A stretch of 64,000 bases of DNA, from contig CAVQMN010000002.1 of assembly GCA_963713625.1 (NCBI GenBank), positions 124,001-188,000 of the forward strand, given 5' to 3'. The stretch comes from Bog-756 sp963713625 (lineage in GTDB: Bacteria > Actinomycetota > Acidimicrobiia > Acidimicrobiales > RAAP-2). The translations under genes were made by a program, and so were the position numbers. Position 1 is the stretch's first letter, and each line of letters starts with the position of its first letter. The notes under the pieces are model-generated. The model saw only the letters and a list, made by a program, of their open reading frames with translations. It was not told where the DNA came from and made no database searches. Shown here in pieces: positions 9,398-18,397 of this stretch.

Positions 9398-11185
9398 ATG
9401 AGCGACGGATCGGACGGGAACGGGCCGGGCGGGCCCACCAGGAAGGATCTCAGAGGTCAGAAGTCATCCGTCCACCTCAACCGGCGCGGGTTCATCGCCC
9501 TGACCGCCACCGGCGGAGTGGCGGCCGCCGCGGTTGCCTTGGGAATTGTCGACGCCGAGTCGGGCGATGCCCCGAAGGCGGATGACAAGACCGCGGGCAA
9601 GCTCCACGCCCGGCCCAAAGGCCACGCCCGGACAGGCGGTGCCCCGCCGTCGACCCAGGCCACCACCACCGTCGACGGGGTAAAGCTCCCGACCTCCCCC
9701 GACATCGTGGCCGAAAATGCCAGGACGGGGACGGCGTGGTGGGTCACGACCCCCCAGACGGACCGGGCCATCGAGGGCTACGCCAGCCAGGTCAGTGCCC
9801 AGATCGGTGACACCATCACCTTGTTCGTGAACACCACGGCGTCCCACTTCCACGTCGAGGCCTACCGGATGGGGTACTACCAGGGCATCGGCGGCCGACT
9901 GATCTGGCAGTCCAGCGAGTACCCCGGGGTCCGCCAAGGGCCACCCGAGCTCATCTCGTCCACGAACACCATCGAATGCCGTTGGATCCCGTCGCTGACC
10001 TTCACCATCGATCTCACCTGGCCGCCGGGCACCTATCTCCTGAAGCTGGTCGGCTCCACCAGCGAGCAGCAGTTCGTCCCCTTCTGCGTGCGGGACGACA
10101 CTTCGCATGCCGCCATCGCCATCCAAAGCAGCGTGACGACCTGGCAGGCCTACAACCGCTGGGGTGGCTACAGCCTCTACTACGGCAACACGGGCGGGAG
10201 ACTGTCGTTCACCCACGACCCGGGCGGAGGCACGTTTGCCGACCGTGCCCGGGTCGTCTCCTTCGACCGCCCCTACGACTACGACTGGGCCTCCGGCGCC
10301 GCCGACTTCGTGGGCAACGAACTTCCGGTCATCTACCAGGCCGAACAACTGGGGTTGGACGTGACCTACTGGACCGATGTCGACTTTCACGCCAGCCCGC
10401 AGCTACTCGCCAACCACCGGGCCCTGCTGAGTCTCGGGCATGACGAGTACTGGTCCACGCCGATGCGGGACGGCGCGGCCCGGTCGGTGGCCGGGGGCGT
10501 GAATCTGGCGTTCCTCGGGGCCAACGCCTGCTATCGGCAGATCCGCCTCGAGCCGTCACCGGTCGGCCAGTACCGCCGCCAGGTCTGCTACAAATCGGCG
10601 ACCGAAGATCCGATGTTCCACACGAATCCGGAACTGGTCACGGTGAACTGGCCCCAACCTCCGGTCTCCCGTCCCGAGGCCGAGCTGATCGGCAGCACAT
10701 ACCAGGACATCGAAGCCCAGGCTGACATGGTGATCACCGACCCCACCTCCTGGGTATTCGACGGCCTCGACTTCGGCGCCAACGCCGTCTTACCCAACCT
10801 GGTCGAGGGTGAGTTCGACCGCTACGTGCCCGGAGGTGGCGGTCCCTCCAACCTGGATGTGATCGCCCACTCCATCGTGCCCAATAGGGGAGGGAACTAC
10901 TCGGACGTCACCTGGTACACCGTCCCCGGCGGCGGAGGGGTGTTCGCCACCGGGAACGCATCGTGGGTCGGACACCTTTCCGACAGCACCCTGATCCCGC
11001 CCAACGTGCTTCCGGATGCGGTACCCGGGGTGTCGGCTCCGTTGTTGCGCATCATGCAGAACCTCTATTCGGTCATCGGCATGGGCCCGGCCAGTCTCAC
11101 CCGACCGTCACAAGGCAACTGGCAGAGCATCTATGCCCCCGGATCACCGTCGAGCGCGGCGCCGAATACCGTCAACCAGGCCTGA
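9398..11185 (+). CDS. Tat-exported N,N-dimethylformamidase large-subunit-like protein
   Basis: A protein of about 595 residues. The N-terminus has a twin-arginine signal (NRRGFIALTATGG followed by an Ala/Val-rich core), so it is probably exported folded. The rest resembles the C-terminal domain of the N,N-dimethylformamidase beta subunit and related actinobacterial proteins: GDTITLFVNT, YRMGYYQGIGGRLIW, TWPPGTYLLKL, the Trp/Tyr-rich AYNRWGGYSLYYGN, and SLGHDEYWSTPMRDG. In the known enzyme this chain binds iron and hydrolyses dimethylformamide. Whether this exported homologue has that activity is not known, and no small alpha subunit gene is adjacent. ATG 9398 is preferred; an in-frame start at 9362 is possible. 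Confidence 0.75.
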   Translation: MSDGSDGNGPGGPTRKDLRGQKSSVHLNRRGFIALTATGGVAAAAVALGIVDAESGDAPKADDKTAGKLHARPKGHARTGGAPPSTQATTTVDGVKLPTSPDIVAENARTGTAWWVTTPQTDRAIEGYASQVSAQIGDTITLFVNTTASHFHVEAYRMGYYQGIGGRLIWQSSEYPGVRQGPPELISSTNTIECRWIPSLTFTIDLTWPPGTYLLKLVGSTSEQQFVPFCVRDDTSHAAIAIQSSVTTWQAYNRWGGYSLYYGNTGGRLSFTHDPGGGTFADRARVVSFDRPYDYDWASGAADFVGNELPVIYQAEQLGLDVTYWTDVDFHASPQLLANHRALLSLGHDEYWSTPMRDGAARSVAGGVNLAFLGANACYRQIRLEPSPVGQYRRQVCYKSATEDPMFHTNPELVTVNWPQPPVSRPEAELIGSTYQDIEAQADMVITDPTSWVFDGLDFGANAVLPNLVEGEFDRYVPGGGGPSNLDVIAHSIVPNRGGNYSDVTWYTVPGGGGVFATGNASWVGHLSDSTLIPPNVLPDAVPGVSAPLLRIMQNLYSVIGMGPASLTRPSQGNWQSIYAPGSPSSAAPNTVNQA

Positions 11186-11224
11186 AGCGAGCGACCGGCA
11201 GTGGGCTCCCAACGGGGACGCAGC

Positions 11225-11254
11225 GGCCCGGGACGTCTGGAGACGTCCCGGGCC
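11225..11254. terminator. Bidirectional stem-loop between convergent genes
   Basis: The arms GGCCCGGGACGTCT (11225-11238) and AGACGTCCCGGGCC (11241-11254) are perfect complements around GG. The hairpin lies between the dimethylformamidase-like gene and recA, which converge. There is no T tract, which is common for actinobacterial terminators. Confidence 0.65.
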
Positions 11255-11336
11255 GGCGAAGAGGCAAGAGCTACCCGGTCATCGTCATCGCGAAGCCGGC
11301 AGTCTCGAGGTCATCTCCCGAGCGTCCTACCCCGGT

Positions 11337-12416
11337 TCACTCGCTCAGCGTGATGGGCTGGTCGTCGAGCGACAGCCCGTCAGCATCACCGGAGAGTCCG
11401 GCCGGCTGCTCCATCGATTCGGCAAGAGCGGCGTTCTGGGCCGCGAGATGCTCGCGGATCCGCTCGTCGACTTCGGCCATCAGCTGCGGGTTCTCGGTCA
11501 GGAAGGTCTTGACGTTCTCCCGACCCTGGCCCAGCTGCTCACCTTCGTAGGTGAACCAGGCACCCGACTTCTTGATGAACCCGAGCTCGACCCCGACGTC
11601 CAGGAGTGATCCCTCGCGGCTGATACCTCTGCCGAACGTGATGTCGAACTCCGCCTGCTTGAACGGCGGCGAGCACTTGTTCTTGACCACCTTCACCCGG
11701 GTCCGGTTACCGACCTGGTCGGCGCCGTCCTTGATGGTCTCGATGCGGCGGATGTCCAACCGGACGGATGAGTAGAACTTGAGCGCCCGACCCCCCGGCG
11801 TGACCTCGGGTGATCCGTACATGACGCCGATCTTCTCCCTGAGCTGGTTGATGAAGATGGCGATGGTCCGTGACTTCGACAGGGTGCCGGTCAGCTTGCG
11901 CAGGGCCTGGGACATGAGGCGGGCCTGCAGGCCGACGTGGGAGTCCCCCATCTCCCCCTCGATCTCCGCTCGGGGGGTCAGGGCCGCCACCGAGTCGATG
12001 ACCAGCACATCGAGTGCCCCCGACCGGATCAGCATGTCCGAGATCTCCAGCGCCTGCTCACCGGTGTCCGGCTGGGAGATGAGCAGGTCATCGATGTTGA
12101 CGCCGATGGCCTTGGCGTACACGGGGTCCATGGCGTGTTCGGCGTCCACATAGGCGCAGATGCCTCCGTTGCGCTGGGCTTCGGCCACCACGTGCATGGC
12201 CAGCGTCGACTTTCCGGACGACTCGGGGCCGAAGATCTCCACGATGCGGCCACGTGGGAGGCCGCCGATACCCAGGGCCAGGTCGAGGGCCAGCGCCCCG
12301 GTGGGGATGGCCTCGATGTTCATGTGGAGGTTCTCGCCCATGCGCATGATGGACCCCTTGCCGAACTGCTTCTCGATCTGGCCCAGAGCCATGTCCAGTG
12401 CCTTGTCACGTTCCAT
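11337..12416 (-). CDS. recA: Recombinase RecA
   Basis: A 359-residue RecA. It catalyses ATP-dependent strand exchange and stimulates LexA self-cleavage. Visible hallmarks are the MAW region near the N-terminus (ALDLALGIGGLPRGRIVEI), Walker A GPESSGKST, Walker B LVIDSVAAL, the loop GEMGDSHVGLQARLMSQALR (L1 region), the L2 region FINQLREKIGVMYGSPEVT, and an acidic C-terminal tail. The length is normal and no intein is present. A LexA box lies 137 bp upstream. The usual recX partner is not downstream: the next gene converges. rimO, pgsA and cinA are close by on the same strand, as in other actinobacteria, although a DUF3048 gene on the opposite strand intervenes. Confidence 0.98.
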   Translation of the reverse strand: MERDKALDMALGQIEKQFGKGSIMRMGENLHMNIEAIPTGALALDLALGIGGLPRGRIVEIFGPESSGKSTLAMHVVAEAQRNGGICAYVDAEHAMDPVYAKAIGVNIDDLLISQPDTGEQALEISDMLIRSGALDVLVIDSVAALTPRAEIEGEMGDSHVGLQARLMSQALRKLTGTLSKSRTIAIFINQLREKIGVMYGSPEVTPGGRALKFYSSVRLDIRRIETIKDGADQVGNRTRVKVVKNKCSPPFKQAEFDITFGRGISREGSLLDVGVELGFIKKSGAWFTYEGEQLGQGRENVKTFLTENPQLMAEVDERIREHLAAQNAALAESMEQPAGLSGDADGLSLDDQPITLSE

Positions 12417-12553
12417 GTCTTCTTCTCTCCTCGATGCTGTTGCTCACTTGACCGTGCCGACCCTACGGAGAAGGTGTGACACGTGACTGGTTGGCCCGGA
12501 GCGAGATCCGGGTCCGAGCTACGTGGACTGCAACGACACACTCACTCTAGACC

Positions 12554-12567
12554 CGAACGCATGTTCG
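12554..12567 (-). promoter_or_regulatory. LexA (SOS) box upstream of recA
   Basis: CGAACGCATGTTCG matches the Gram-positive/actinobacterial LexA consensus CGAAC-N4-GTTCG, with both half-sites perfect. On the minus strand a possible -10 (TAGAGT, 12544-12549) lies 4 bp downstream of the box, so bound LexA would cover the promoter. Confidence 0.88.
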
Positions 12568-12691
12568 ATGGCGGACCCTGGAGCCCGGTCAGGGACTCCG
12601 TCGTCGCAGTGGCCGGGTGGCCCGGGTCGGGGCGCCCATCACCCCGAAATGCAACCCTTACCCCACCGGCCCGGAGTAGCCTCGCCCTGCA

Positions 12692-13972
12692 ATGCCCGAC
12701 GACGAACTGCCATCCGGATCCACCCCGGAAGGCGCCGCCAGTCGCCGGGGTTCGGACCTCACGGGAATGACCCCGGCCGTTGGCCGGCCCGCGTCGGGAG
12801 CCCGATCCGCGGCCCGCGGCACCACCGCACCACCCGTCTACTCCCGACCGGAACTCCGCCGAATGGCCAAGGAAAAAGGCGGCCCGTCGCGTACCCGGTG
12901 GTACGTGCTGGTCGGTGTCGCCGTCGTGCTGATCGGTGTCGTGGCCGCCTACGTGGCCACCCGGGGTGACAACGACACGACCAACAAGGCGGCGGCCGCG
13001 GGCACCACGGTTCCGGCTGCGGCTGCAGCTGGCCCCACCTGTCCCTTGACCGGTGCCCCGGCCCCCGGTGGAGTCGTACCGGCCCGGCCCGCCCTCGGCG
13101 TCAAGATCGGCAATTACCCGGGTGACCGCCCGTCAGCCGGCCTCAACCAGGCGGACATCGTGTTCGAAGAACCCGTCGAGGGTGCCATCACCCGTCTGCT
13201 CGCCGTCTTCCAGTGCCGGAGTGCCCCGCTGGTCGGCGACCTGCGATCAGCGCGCCAGCCCGACGTCGCCATCCTGTCCCAGCTGTCCCACCCTCTGTTC
13301 GTCCATGCCGGCGGTATCGATCCGATCCTCGCCCTGCTGGCGTCCGCGCCCCTCACCGACGACAATCTCTACACCGGGGACCGCGGTTCGGCCATCATTT
13401 TCGAGCCCGGCCGGGTGGCGCCGTACTCCACCTTCGCCAACACCGCCTCGCTGTGGGCCTTCAACCCGACGGACACCACCCCTCCGGCCCCCATCTTCCA
13501 CTACTCGGTGGCCCTGCCCAAGGGTTCGGTGGCCGGTTCCGGGGCCAGCGTCCACATCCCCTTCTCCTCCACCTCGGATGTGATCTGGAAGTGGAATCCG
13601 GCCGCCGGCTACCAGCGCTACTACGCCGGATCGCCTGACATCCTGCTGGACGGATCCCAGACCACGGCGGCCAACGTGGTGATCATGACCGTGCAGACCT
13701 CGAACGGCCCCTGGGTGGAGAACGAGGAGGGCGGCCTCGAGGTGCAGGTGAACGCCATGGGGTCGGGACCCCTGCTGGTCATGCGGGACGACACCGCCAT
13801 CGCCGGCACCTGGAGCCGATCCACCCTCACCCAACCGGCCACGCTCACCGCGGCCAACGGGACGCCCATCACCTTGCAGCCGGGGAACACCTGGGTGGAG
13901 CTCGTCCCGAGCGGCATCCCGGTGACCCCCTCCGATGCCGCCCCGGCAGGAGCGACCACCGCAGCCCCCTGA
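12692..13972 (+). CDS. DUF3048 (YerB-like) family membrane-anchored protein
   Basis: A 426-residue protein with a cytoplasmic basic N-terminus, one transmembrane helix at about residues 69-90 (WYVLVGVAVVLIGVVAAYV), an Ala/Thr-rich linker, and an extracellular DUF3048 domain. Diagnostic segments are CPLTGAP, RPALGVKIGNYP, the RPSAGLNQADIVFEEPVEG block, and VGDLRSAR near the middle. The family is widespread in Firmicutes and Actinobacteria, and its biochemical role is not established. It is divergent from recA and shares the 275-bp intergenic region that holds the LexA box. Its stop is only 8 bp from the convergent cinA stop. Confidence 0.85.
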   Translation: MPDDELPSGSTPEGAASRRGSDLTGMTPAVGRPASGARSAARGTTAPPVYSRPELRRMAKEKGGPSRTRWYVLVGVAVVLIGVVAAYVATRGDNDTTNKAAAAGTTVPAAAAAGPTCPLTGAPAPGGVVPARPALGVKIGNYPGDRPSAGLNQADIVFEEPVEGAITRLLAVFQCRSAPLVGDLRSARQPDVAILSQLSHPLFVHAGGIDPILALLASAPLTDDNLYTGDRGSAIIFEPGRVAPYSTFANTASLWAFNPTDTTPPAPIFHYSVALPKGSVAGSGASVHIPFSSTSDVIWKWNPAAGYQRYYAGSPDILLDGSQTTAANVVIMTVQTSNGPWVENEEGGLEVQVNAMGSGPLLVMRDDTAIAGTWSRSTLTQPATLTAANGTPITLQPGNTWVELVPSGIPVTPSDAAPAGATTAAP

Positions 13973-13980
13973 CGCCCTGA

Positions 13981-15339
13981 TCAGCCCTCCGGCGGAGCCC
14001 CGAGCCTTCGGCGCAGAAGGTCGAGGGCGCCGATGGTGGCATACTGCCGGACCCGGTCGCGGTCGCCGGGCACGTTGAAGGCGAACGACTCGGTGGAACA
14101 CCCGGCCCGAGCCAGACCCACGAACACCGTCCCGGGAAGTTGGCCGTCCTGGGAGTCCGGTCCGGCCACCCCGGTGATGGACAGCCCGACATCGGACTCG
14201 AGGACCTTGCGGGCACCCTCGGCCATGGCCCGGGCCGCCTCCTCGGAGACCACCGGGCCCTCGGGCACACCGAGGACGGCGAACTTGACCTCGGAGGCAT
14301 AGGAGACCACCGAACCCCGGAACCAGCGGCTGGCCCCGGGGACATTGACCAGGCGGGAGGAGGCGAGGCCTCCGGTGAGGGATTCGGCCAGACCGAGGGT
14401 CCACCCACCGGCGACGACCACCCGGGCCACCGCGTCCTCGATGGCCTCGTCGTCCACACCGAACACGACGTCCCCGGCCGCTGCAGTCAGTACCCGCCTG
14501 ACCTCGGCCTCTTCTGCATCGAGCAGGACCGCAGCCGTCTCTTCATCCTCGGCCCGCACCGTGACCCGGACCTTGATCCCCTCGATCCCGCTGGCCAGAA
14601 AGGCGATCGTGGCCGGTCGGCCGGTGGCTGCCGTCGCCACGGGCCCCGCCGGGTCGGTCCCGGCCGTTGCGTCGGGCTCGGTGGTTCCGTCGATCCGGGC
14701 CGGCGACGGGCCGTCCAGCCTTTCGATGTGTTCGGCCAGCGCTTCGGCCAGGCCGGACTCGCTCATCCCCCAGGTCCGTATCACCCGGCTGACGATGACG
14801 CCGGCCAGCTCGCCGCGTTCTGCCATCCTCCGTCGCAGGTCGGGGACGATCCCCCGTTCGAACATGTCGGCCATCTCGTAGGGGACGCCGGGGACGGCAT
14901 AGACGACTTTGTGGCCCACCGGGCAGATGAGGCCGGGGGCCGTCCCTTTGGTCTGCGGGATGATGGTGGCGCCCTCGGGCACGTCGGCCTGGCGGAGATT
15001 GGAGTCGGGCATCTCCCTCCGCCGGCTCGCGTACATGGTCCTGATCATGTCCACCACGCCCTCATCCCGTCGCAGAGGGACGTTCATCACTTCGGCGATC
15101 GCTTCACGGGTGATGTCATCGTGGGTCGGTCCGAGGCCGCCGCACACGATCACCCCGTCGCTGCGGGCCAGCGCCGTCCGGAAGGCCAGGACCATCCGGT
15201 CGTGGTTGTCGCCCACGGCCTGGTGGAAGTGGGATGTCACCCCCACGGCGGCGAGATGCTCGCCCATCCACTGTGAGTTGGTGTCGGTGATCTGGCCCAG
15301 CAGCAACTCGGTGCCCACGGCCACGATTTCGATACGCAT
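13981..15339 (-). CDS. cinA: CinA family protein (competence/damage-inducible, nicotinamide-nucleotide amidase type)
   Basis: A 452-residue protein with an N-terminal MoaB-like domain (EIVAVGTELLLGQITDTNSQ, CGGLGPTHDDITREAI) and a C-terminal CinA/PncC-type domain (GLAESLTGGLASSRLVNVPGAS, VGLSITGVAGP). The C-terminal domain deamidates NMN in characterised homologues. The N-terminal domain is linked to ADP-ribose pyrophosphatase activity. ATG 15339 is the true start because residues before it belong to the end of pgsA in another frame, and the MoaB-like strand begins there. It is 7 bp downstream of pgsA. An Ala/Thr/Gly-rich insertion (about residues 205-230) between the domains is longer than usual. 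Confidence 0.93.
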   Translation of the reverse strand: MRIEIVAVGTELLLGQITDTNSQWMGEHLAAVGVTSHFHQAVGDNHDRMVLAFRTALARSDGVIVCGGLGPTHDDITREAIAEVMNVPLRRDEGVVDMIRTMYASRRREMPDSNLRQADVPEGATIIPQTKGTAPGLICPVGHKVVYAVPGVPYEMADMFERGIVPDLRRRMAERGELAGVIVSRVIRTWGMSESGLAEALAEHIERLDGPSPARIDGTTEPDATAGTDPAGPVATAATGRPATIAFLASGIEGIKVRVTVRAEDEETAAVLLDAEEAEVRRVLTAAAGDVVFGVDDEAIEDAVARVVVAGGWTLGLAESLTGGLASSRLVNVPGASRWFRGSVVSYASEVKFAVLGVPEGPVVSEEAARAMAEGARKVLESDVGLSITGVAGPDSQDGQLPGTVFVGLARAGCSTESFAFNVPGDRDRVRQYATIGALDLLRRRLGAPPEG

Positions 15340-15346
15340 CTGGCGG

Positions 15347-16009
15347 TCAGGCAGCCGAGCTCGTGCCGTCGGCCGCTCCCACTCCCGGCCCGGTGATTCG
15401 AGCCCCGTCGCCCGGGTCGGCATGCCGACCGTCGAGGTAGTACTGGGCACCGGTGAACACCGTCATGGCCGTCGCCACCCAGATGGCCGCGGACAGCACG
15501 CCATGATGGCTGGCCAGTGGCGGGGCCAGGCACAGCCCGATGGCCACGTCCTGGAGCAGCGTCTTCACCTTGGCCGTGTTGCGGGCCGGGATGGAGACGC
15601 CGTGCCGGCCCACGACCGACCGGTAGACGCTCATGGCCACCTCACGGATGGCGATGATGACCGCCGGCAGCCACCAGACGATTCCTTTGGCCACCAGGGC
15701 GAAGAGGGCGCCGAGGACCACCACTTTGTCGGCCAACGGATCGAGAAAGGCGCCGGACCTGGTCGTGCCCTGGCGCCGGGCCAGCCAGCCGTCGATCCCG
15801 TCGGACAGGGCGAGCAGACCACCGAACACGAAGGTGAACCAGCTGGCGCCCCACAGCATGATCAGGGCGATCATCACCGGCGTGGCCAGGAGGCGCACCA
15901 CGGTGATGGCGTTGGCTGGGGTGAGGAGGGCCGACGGTCCGAACGTCGTCGACGGGGAGACCGCCGTCCCCGACCCGGGCGCACCCGCACCGGCCATGTC
16001 GTTGCTCAC
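15347..16009 (-). CDS. pgsA: CDP-diacylglycerol-glycerol-3-phosphate 3-phosphatidyltransferase
   Basis: An integral membrane enzyme of about 220 residues that makes phosphatidylglycerophosphate, the precursor of phosphatidylglycerol. The CDP-alcohol phosphotransferase signature D-x2-DG-x2-AR-x8-G-x3-D-x3-D is intact (SDGIDGWLARRQG, then GAFLDPLADK). About five transmembrane helices are predictable from the hydrophobic stretches. GTG 16009 is chosen because GAGGAGG lies 8 bases upstream, inside the 3' end of rimO. The rimO-pgsA-cinA order is typical of actinobacteria. The PgsA1/PgsA2 type of subfunction cannot be settled by eye. Confidence 0.9.
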   Translation of the reverse strand: MSNDMAGAGAPGSGTAVSPSTTFGPSALLTPANAITVVRLLATPVMIALIMLWGASWFTFVFGGLLALSDGIDGWLARRQGTTRSGAFLDPLADKVVVLGALFALVAKGIVWWLPAVIIAIREVAMSVYRSVVGRHGVSIPARNTAKVKTLLQDVAIGLCLAPPLASHHGVLSAAIWVATAMTVFTGAQYYLDGRHADPGDGARITGPGVGAADGTSSAA

Positions 16010-16022
16010 CCGACCGGCCTCC

Positions 16023-17435
16023 TCATCGCACCGGCCCTGATACGGCCGGGACACGGGGGCCCGCCGTCGATCCCTCTTCCTCGGCGAACCCGGCGACCAG
16101 GTCCGGTCCGTCGGCCCCGGTGACCACCAGCTCGACGAACGATCCCACCGGGGCGTCGTCGGGGATCCGCACGATCCCGTCGATCTCCGGGGCTTCCCGG
16201 TAGGTCCGCCCCTCGCCCGGGCTGTCGACCAGAACCTCGATGGTCGACCCGATCAGGGCATCACGGCGGGCCGCGGTGATGGTGTCCTGGAGCTCGGTGC
16301 ACTCACGCAGCCGTTCGGCCATGAGTTCGTCGGGCACCTGTCCGTCGAGTTCGGAGGCGAAGGTCCCGACCTCGTTGCTGAAGGGGAAGAACCCCACCCA
16401 ATCCAGCTGGGCCTCGTCGATCCACTCGAGCAGGTGGTCGTGATCGGCTTCCGTCTCGCCCGGATAGCCGATGATGAACGACGACCGGAACGCCGCCGTC
16501 GGCTCGGCCCTTCTGATTGATCCGATCCGCTGGAGGAACCGGTCACCGTCACCCCAGCGCCGCATTCGTTTGAGCAACGGCCGTGACACGTGCTGCAGCG
16601 AGAGATCGAAGTAGGGCACGCCGGTGGCCAGGATCGCCCCGACCAGCGCATCGTCGAGGGTCGAGGGGTAGAGATAGAGCAGTCGGGTCCAGCGGACCCG
16701 GGCCGCCACTGCCGTCACCAGGTCGACGATCGGGCGCCTGGCCCCGATCGACGGGCCGTCCGGACGAAACCCGGCCCGGCCACCCGACCGGTCCAGGGCG
16801 AACGACGAGAGGTCCTGAGCCACCAGGACCACCTCCCGGAGCGACCGATCCGCGCCCCCGAGCTCATCGACCTCGGCCAGGATCGAGTCGACGGAGCGTG
16901 ACCGCTGCTTGCCGCGGAAGGAGGGAATGGCACAGAACCCGCAGTTCCGGTCGCAGCCTTCGGCGATCTTGACGTAGGACCACGGCGCGGCGGTGGCCGG
17001 CCTCGGCAGGTTCAACAGGTCGAACGAGGGAAGGGGCCGACCATCTTCGACCGCCGCCGGCTTCGGGCCCAGGGCGACCGGGGTGCCCCGTGGGGCATCT
17101 CCCCGGCGGACTGCGGTCAGCGAGGCACCGAAGGGTGCGACGAGGTCCACCTCGGGGAGGGCTGCGGCCAGTTCGTCCCCGTACCGCTCCGCCATACATC
17201 CGGTGACCACCAGCCTCGCCCCGGCATGGCGGGCCTCCGACAAGGCCAGCACGGTGTCGATCGACTCCTGGCGAGCCGCCTCGATGAAGGCACAGGTGTT
17301 GACCACCACCAGGTCCGCCGCCTCGGGAGAGCCGGCCTCCTCGAAACCCTCCACCACCAGGGTCCCCACCAGTTTGTCGGAATCGACCTGATTCTTCGGG
17401 CAGCCCAACGTCTCGATCCAGTACCGCTCGGCCAC
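16023..17435 (-). CDS. rimO: Ribosomal protein S12 methylthiotransferase RimO
   Basis: A 470-residue radical-SAM methylthiotransferase. It adds a methylthio group to an Asp of ribosomal protein S12. Three regions are clear. The N-terminal UPF0004 domain carries three cluster cysteines (LGCPKNQVDSDKL, VNTCAFIE, VTGCMAERYG). The radical SAM core carries CxxxCxxC (CDRNCGFCAIPSFRG). The C-terminal TRAM domain carries DSPGEGRTYREAPEIDG, and the substitution pattern there fits RimO better than MiaB. The start is GTG 17435. It is the first gene of the rimO-pgsA-cinA run, with a 13-bp gap to pgsA. Confidence 0.95.
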   Translation of the reverse strand: MAERYWIETLGCPKNQVDSDKLVGTLVVEGFEEAGSPEAADLVVVNTCAFIEAARQESIDTVLALSEARHAGARLVVTGCMAERYGDELAAALPEVDLVAPFGASLTAVRRGDAPRGTPVALGPKPAAVEDGRPLPSFDLLNLPRPATAAPWSYVKIAEGCDRNCGFCAIPSFRGKQRSRSVDSILAEVDELGGADRSLREVVLVAQDLSSFALDRSGGRAGFRPDGPSIGARRPIVDLVTAVAARVRWTRLLYLYPSTLDDALVGAILATGVPYFDLSLQHVSRPLLKRMRRWGDGDRFLQRIGSIRRAEPTAAFRSSFIIGYPGETEADHDHLLEWIDEAQLDWVGFFPFSNEVGTFASELDGQVPDELMAERLRECTELQDTITAARRDALIGSTIEVLVDSPGEGRTYREAPEIDGIVRIPDDAPVGSFVELVVTGADGPDLVAGFAEEEGSTAGPRVPAVSGPVR

Positions 17436-18144
17436 CCGAACAATCTACCGGGGTCCTGGGGCCCGAACTCCGCACCGGCCCGAGACTGGCCCCGGGAGGT
17501 CCAATTTACGCTGCCGAACCCTCCGGTCCAGAGCCTCACTCCGAAATCCCCGCCGGACTTGTCACCGCCATCGGTTGGGCAAGCCCGACGAACACCCCTC
17601 AAAGATAAGATTTTCACACCCCGCCGTTGGCTCTCCGAATCGGAGTTATCGACGTCCTCCAGTTCTCTGAGATCCCATGGAGGGGTGAATCACTCGCTGG
17701 ATCTTTTCGTCCGTCGATCCCATGGGGGCTCCGAGCCACACGAGGCGATGTTGACCGCTGCTGGATCTGCGGTCTCTGTGGTTCGTCAAAAGCGATAACC
17801 CTGGCAACGCCCAATCAGTTTTCGCTCGCTGAGGGCGAGCTCGATATCGTTTGAACGGGTGAGACTGAGCTGATTCCCCGATAATGGTCCAGGCCCATTC
17901 ATCGGGGCCCTCTCAAGCTGGGAGGCGACGCCTTCAAGCTCTTGCTGCCCAATCGCGCAACGCTGCTGACCCGGTCTTGTTCTAGGCGACGAGGTCTCTG
18001 CCAAATAGCGGCAATCGACCCCCTGTCGGGTCGGTGCTTGCCAATATCGGTTGCTATTTGCCGGGTTCTCGCTGGCGAACGGATCCTGTACCCTTGATTC
18101 GTCTCAAGGTCTGTTTCCACTCAGGAAGTTTGGCCAAAGGGCAC
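17436..18144. other. Gene-poor region of lower GC upstream of tRNA-Ser
   Basis: About 700 bp with no convincing coding frame. GC is visibly lower than in the flanks, especially at 17600-18110. The decamer GATCCCATGG occurs at about 17671 and again at about 17718. CAATATCGG and similar AT-rich patches near 18040-18110 may include the promoter of the downstream tRNA (a TGTACCCT at about 18089 is a possible extended -10). No structured RNA of a known class was recognised. Confidence 0.4.
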
Positions 18145-18233
18145 GGAGAGGTGCGAGAGCGGCCGAATCGGACTCACTGCTAATGAGTTGACCTGGGTAA
18201 CTGGGTCCGAGGGTTCAAATCCCTCCCTCTCCG
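18145..18233 (+). tRNA. tRNA-Ser(GCU)
   Basis: The acceptor stem GGAGAGG (18145-18151) pairs with CCTCTCC (18226-18232), with discriminator G 18233. The anticodon stem ACTCA/TGAGT encloses loop CTGCTAA, giving anticodon GCT. There is a long variable arm, as in class II tRNAs, and a T arm GAGGG-TTCAAAT-CCCTC. CCA is not encoded. Confidence 0.95.
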
Positions 18234-18397
18234 CTCTGGGATGTCCCTGACACCGGGGCAGACCAAACCAATCGCGGTAGGACGTCGCTCGCAGGCTCAG
18301 CCTGTGAGCTTCTCGTCCCTTCATGGGTCGGAGCCGGGACGGCCGAGAGGGTCACCTTCCTCGGCGTCGGAGTCGGCCCCTCCGATCCGTGGGTTCG

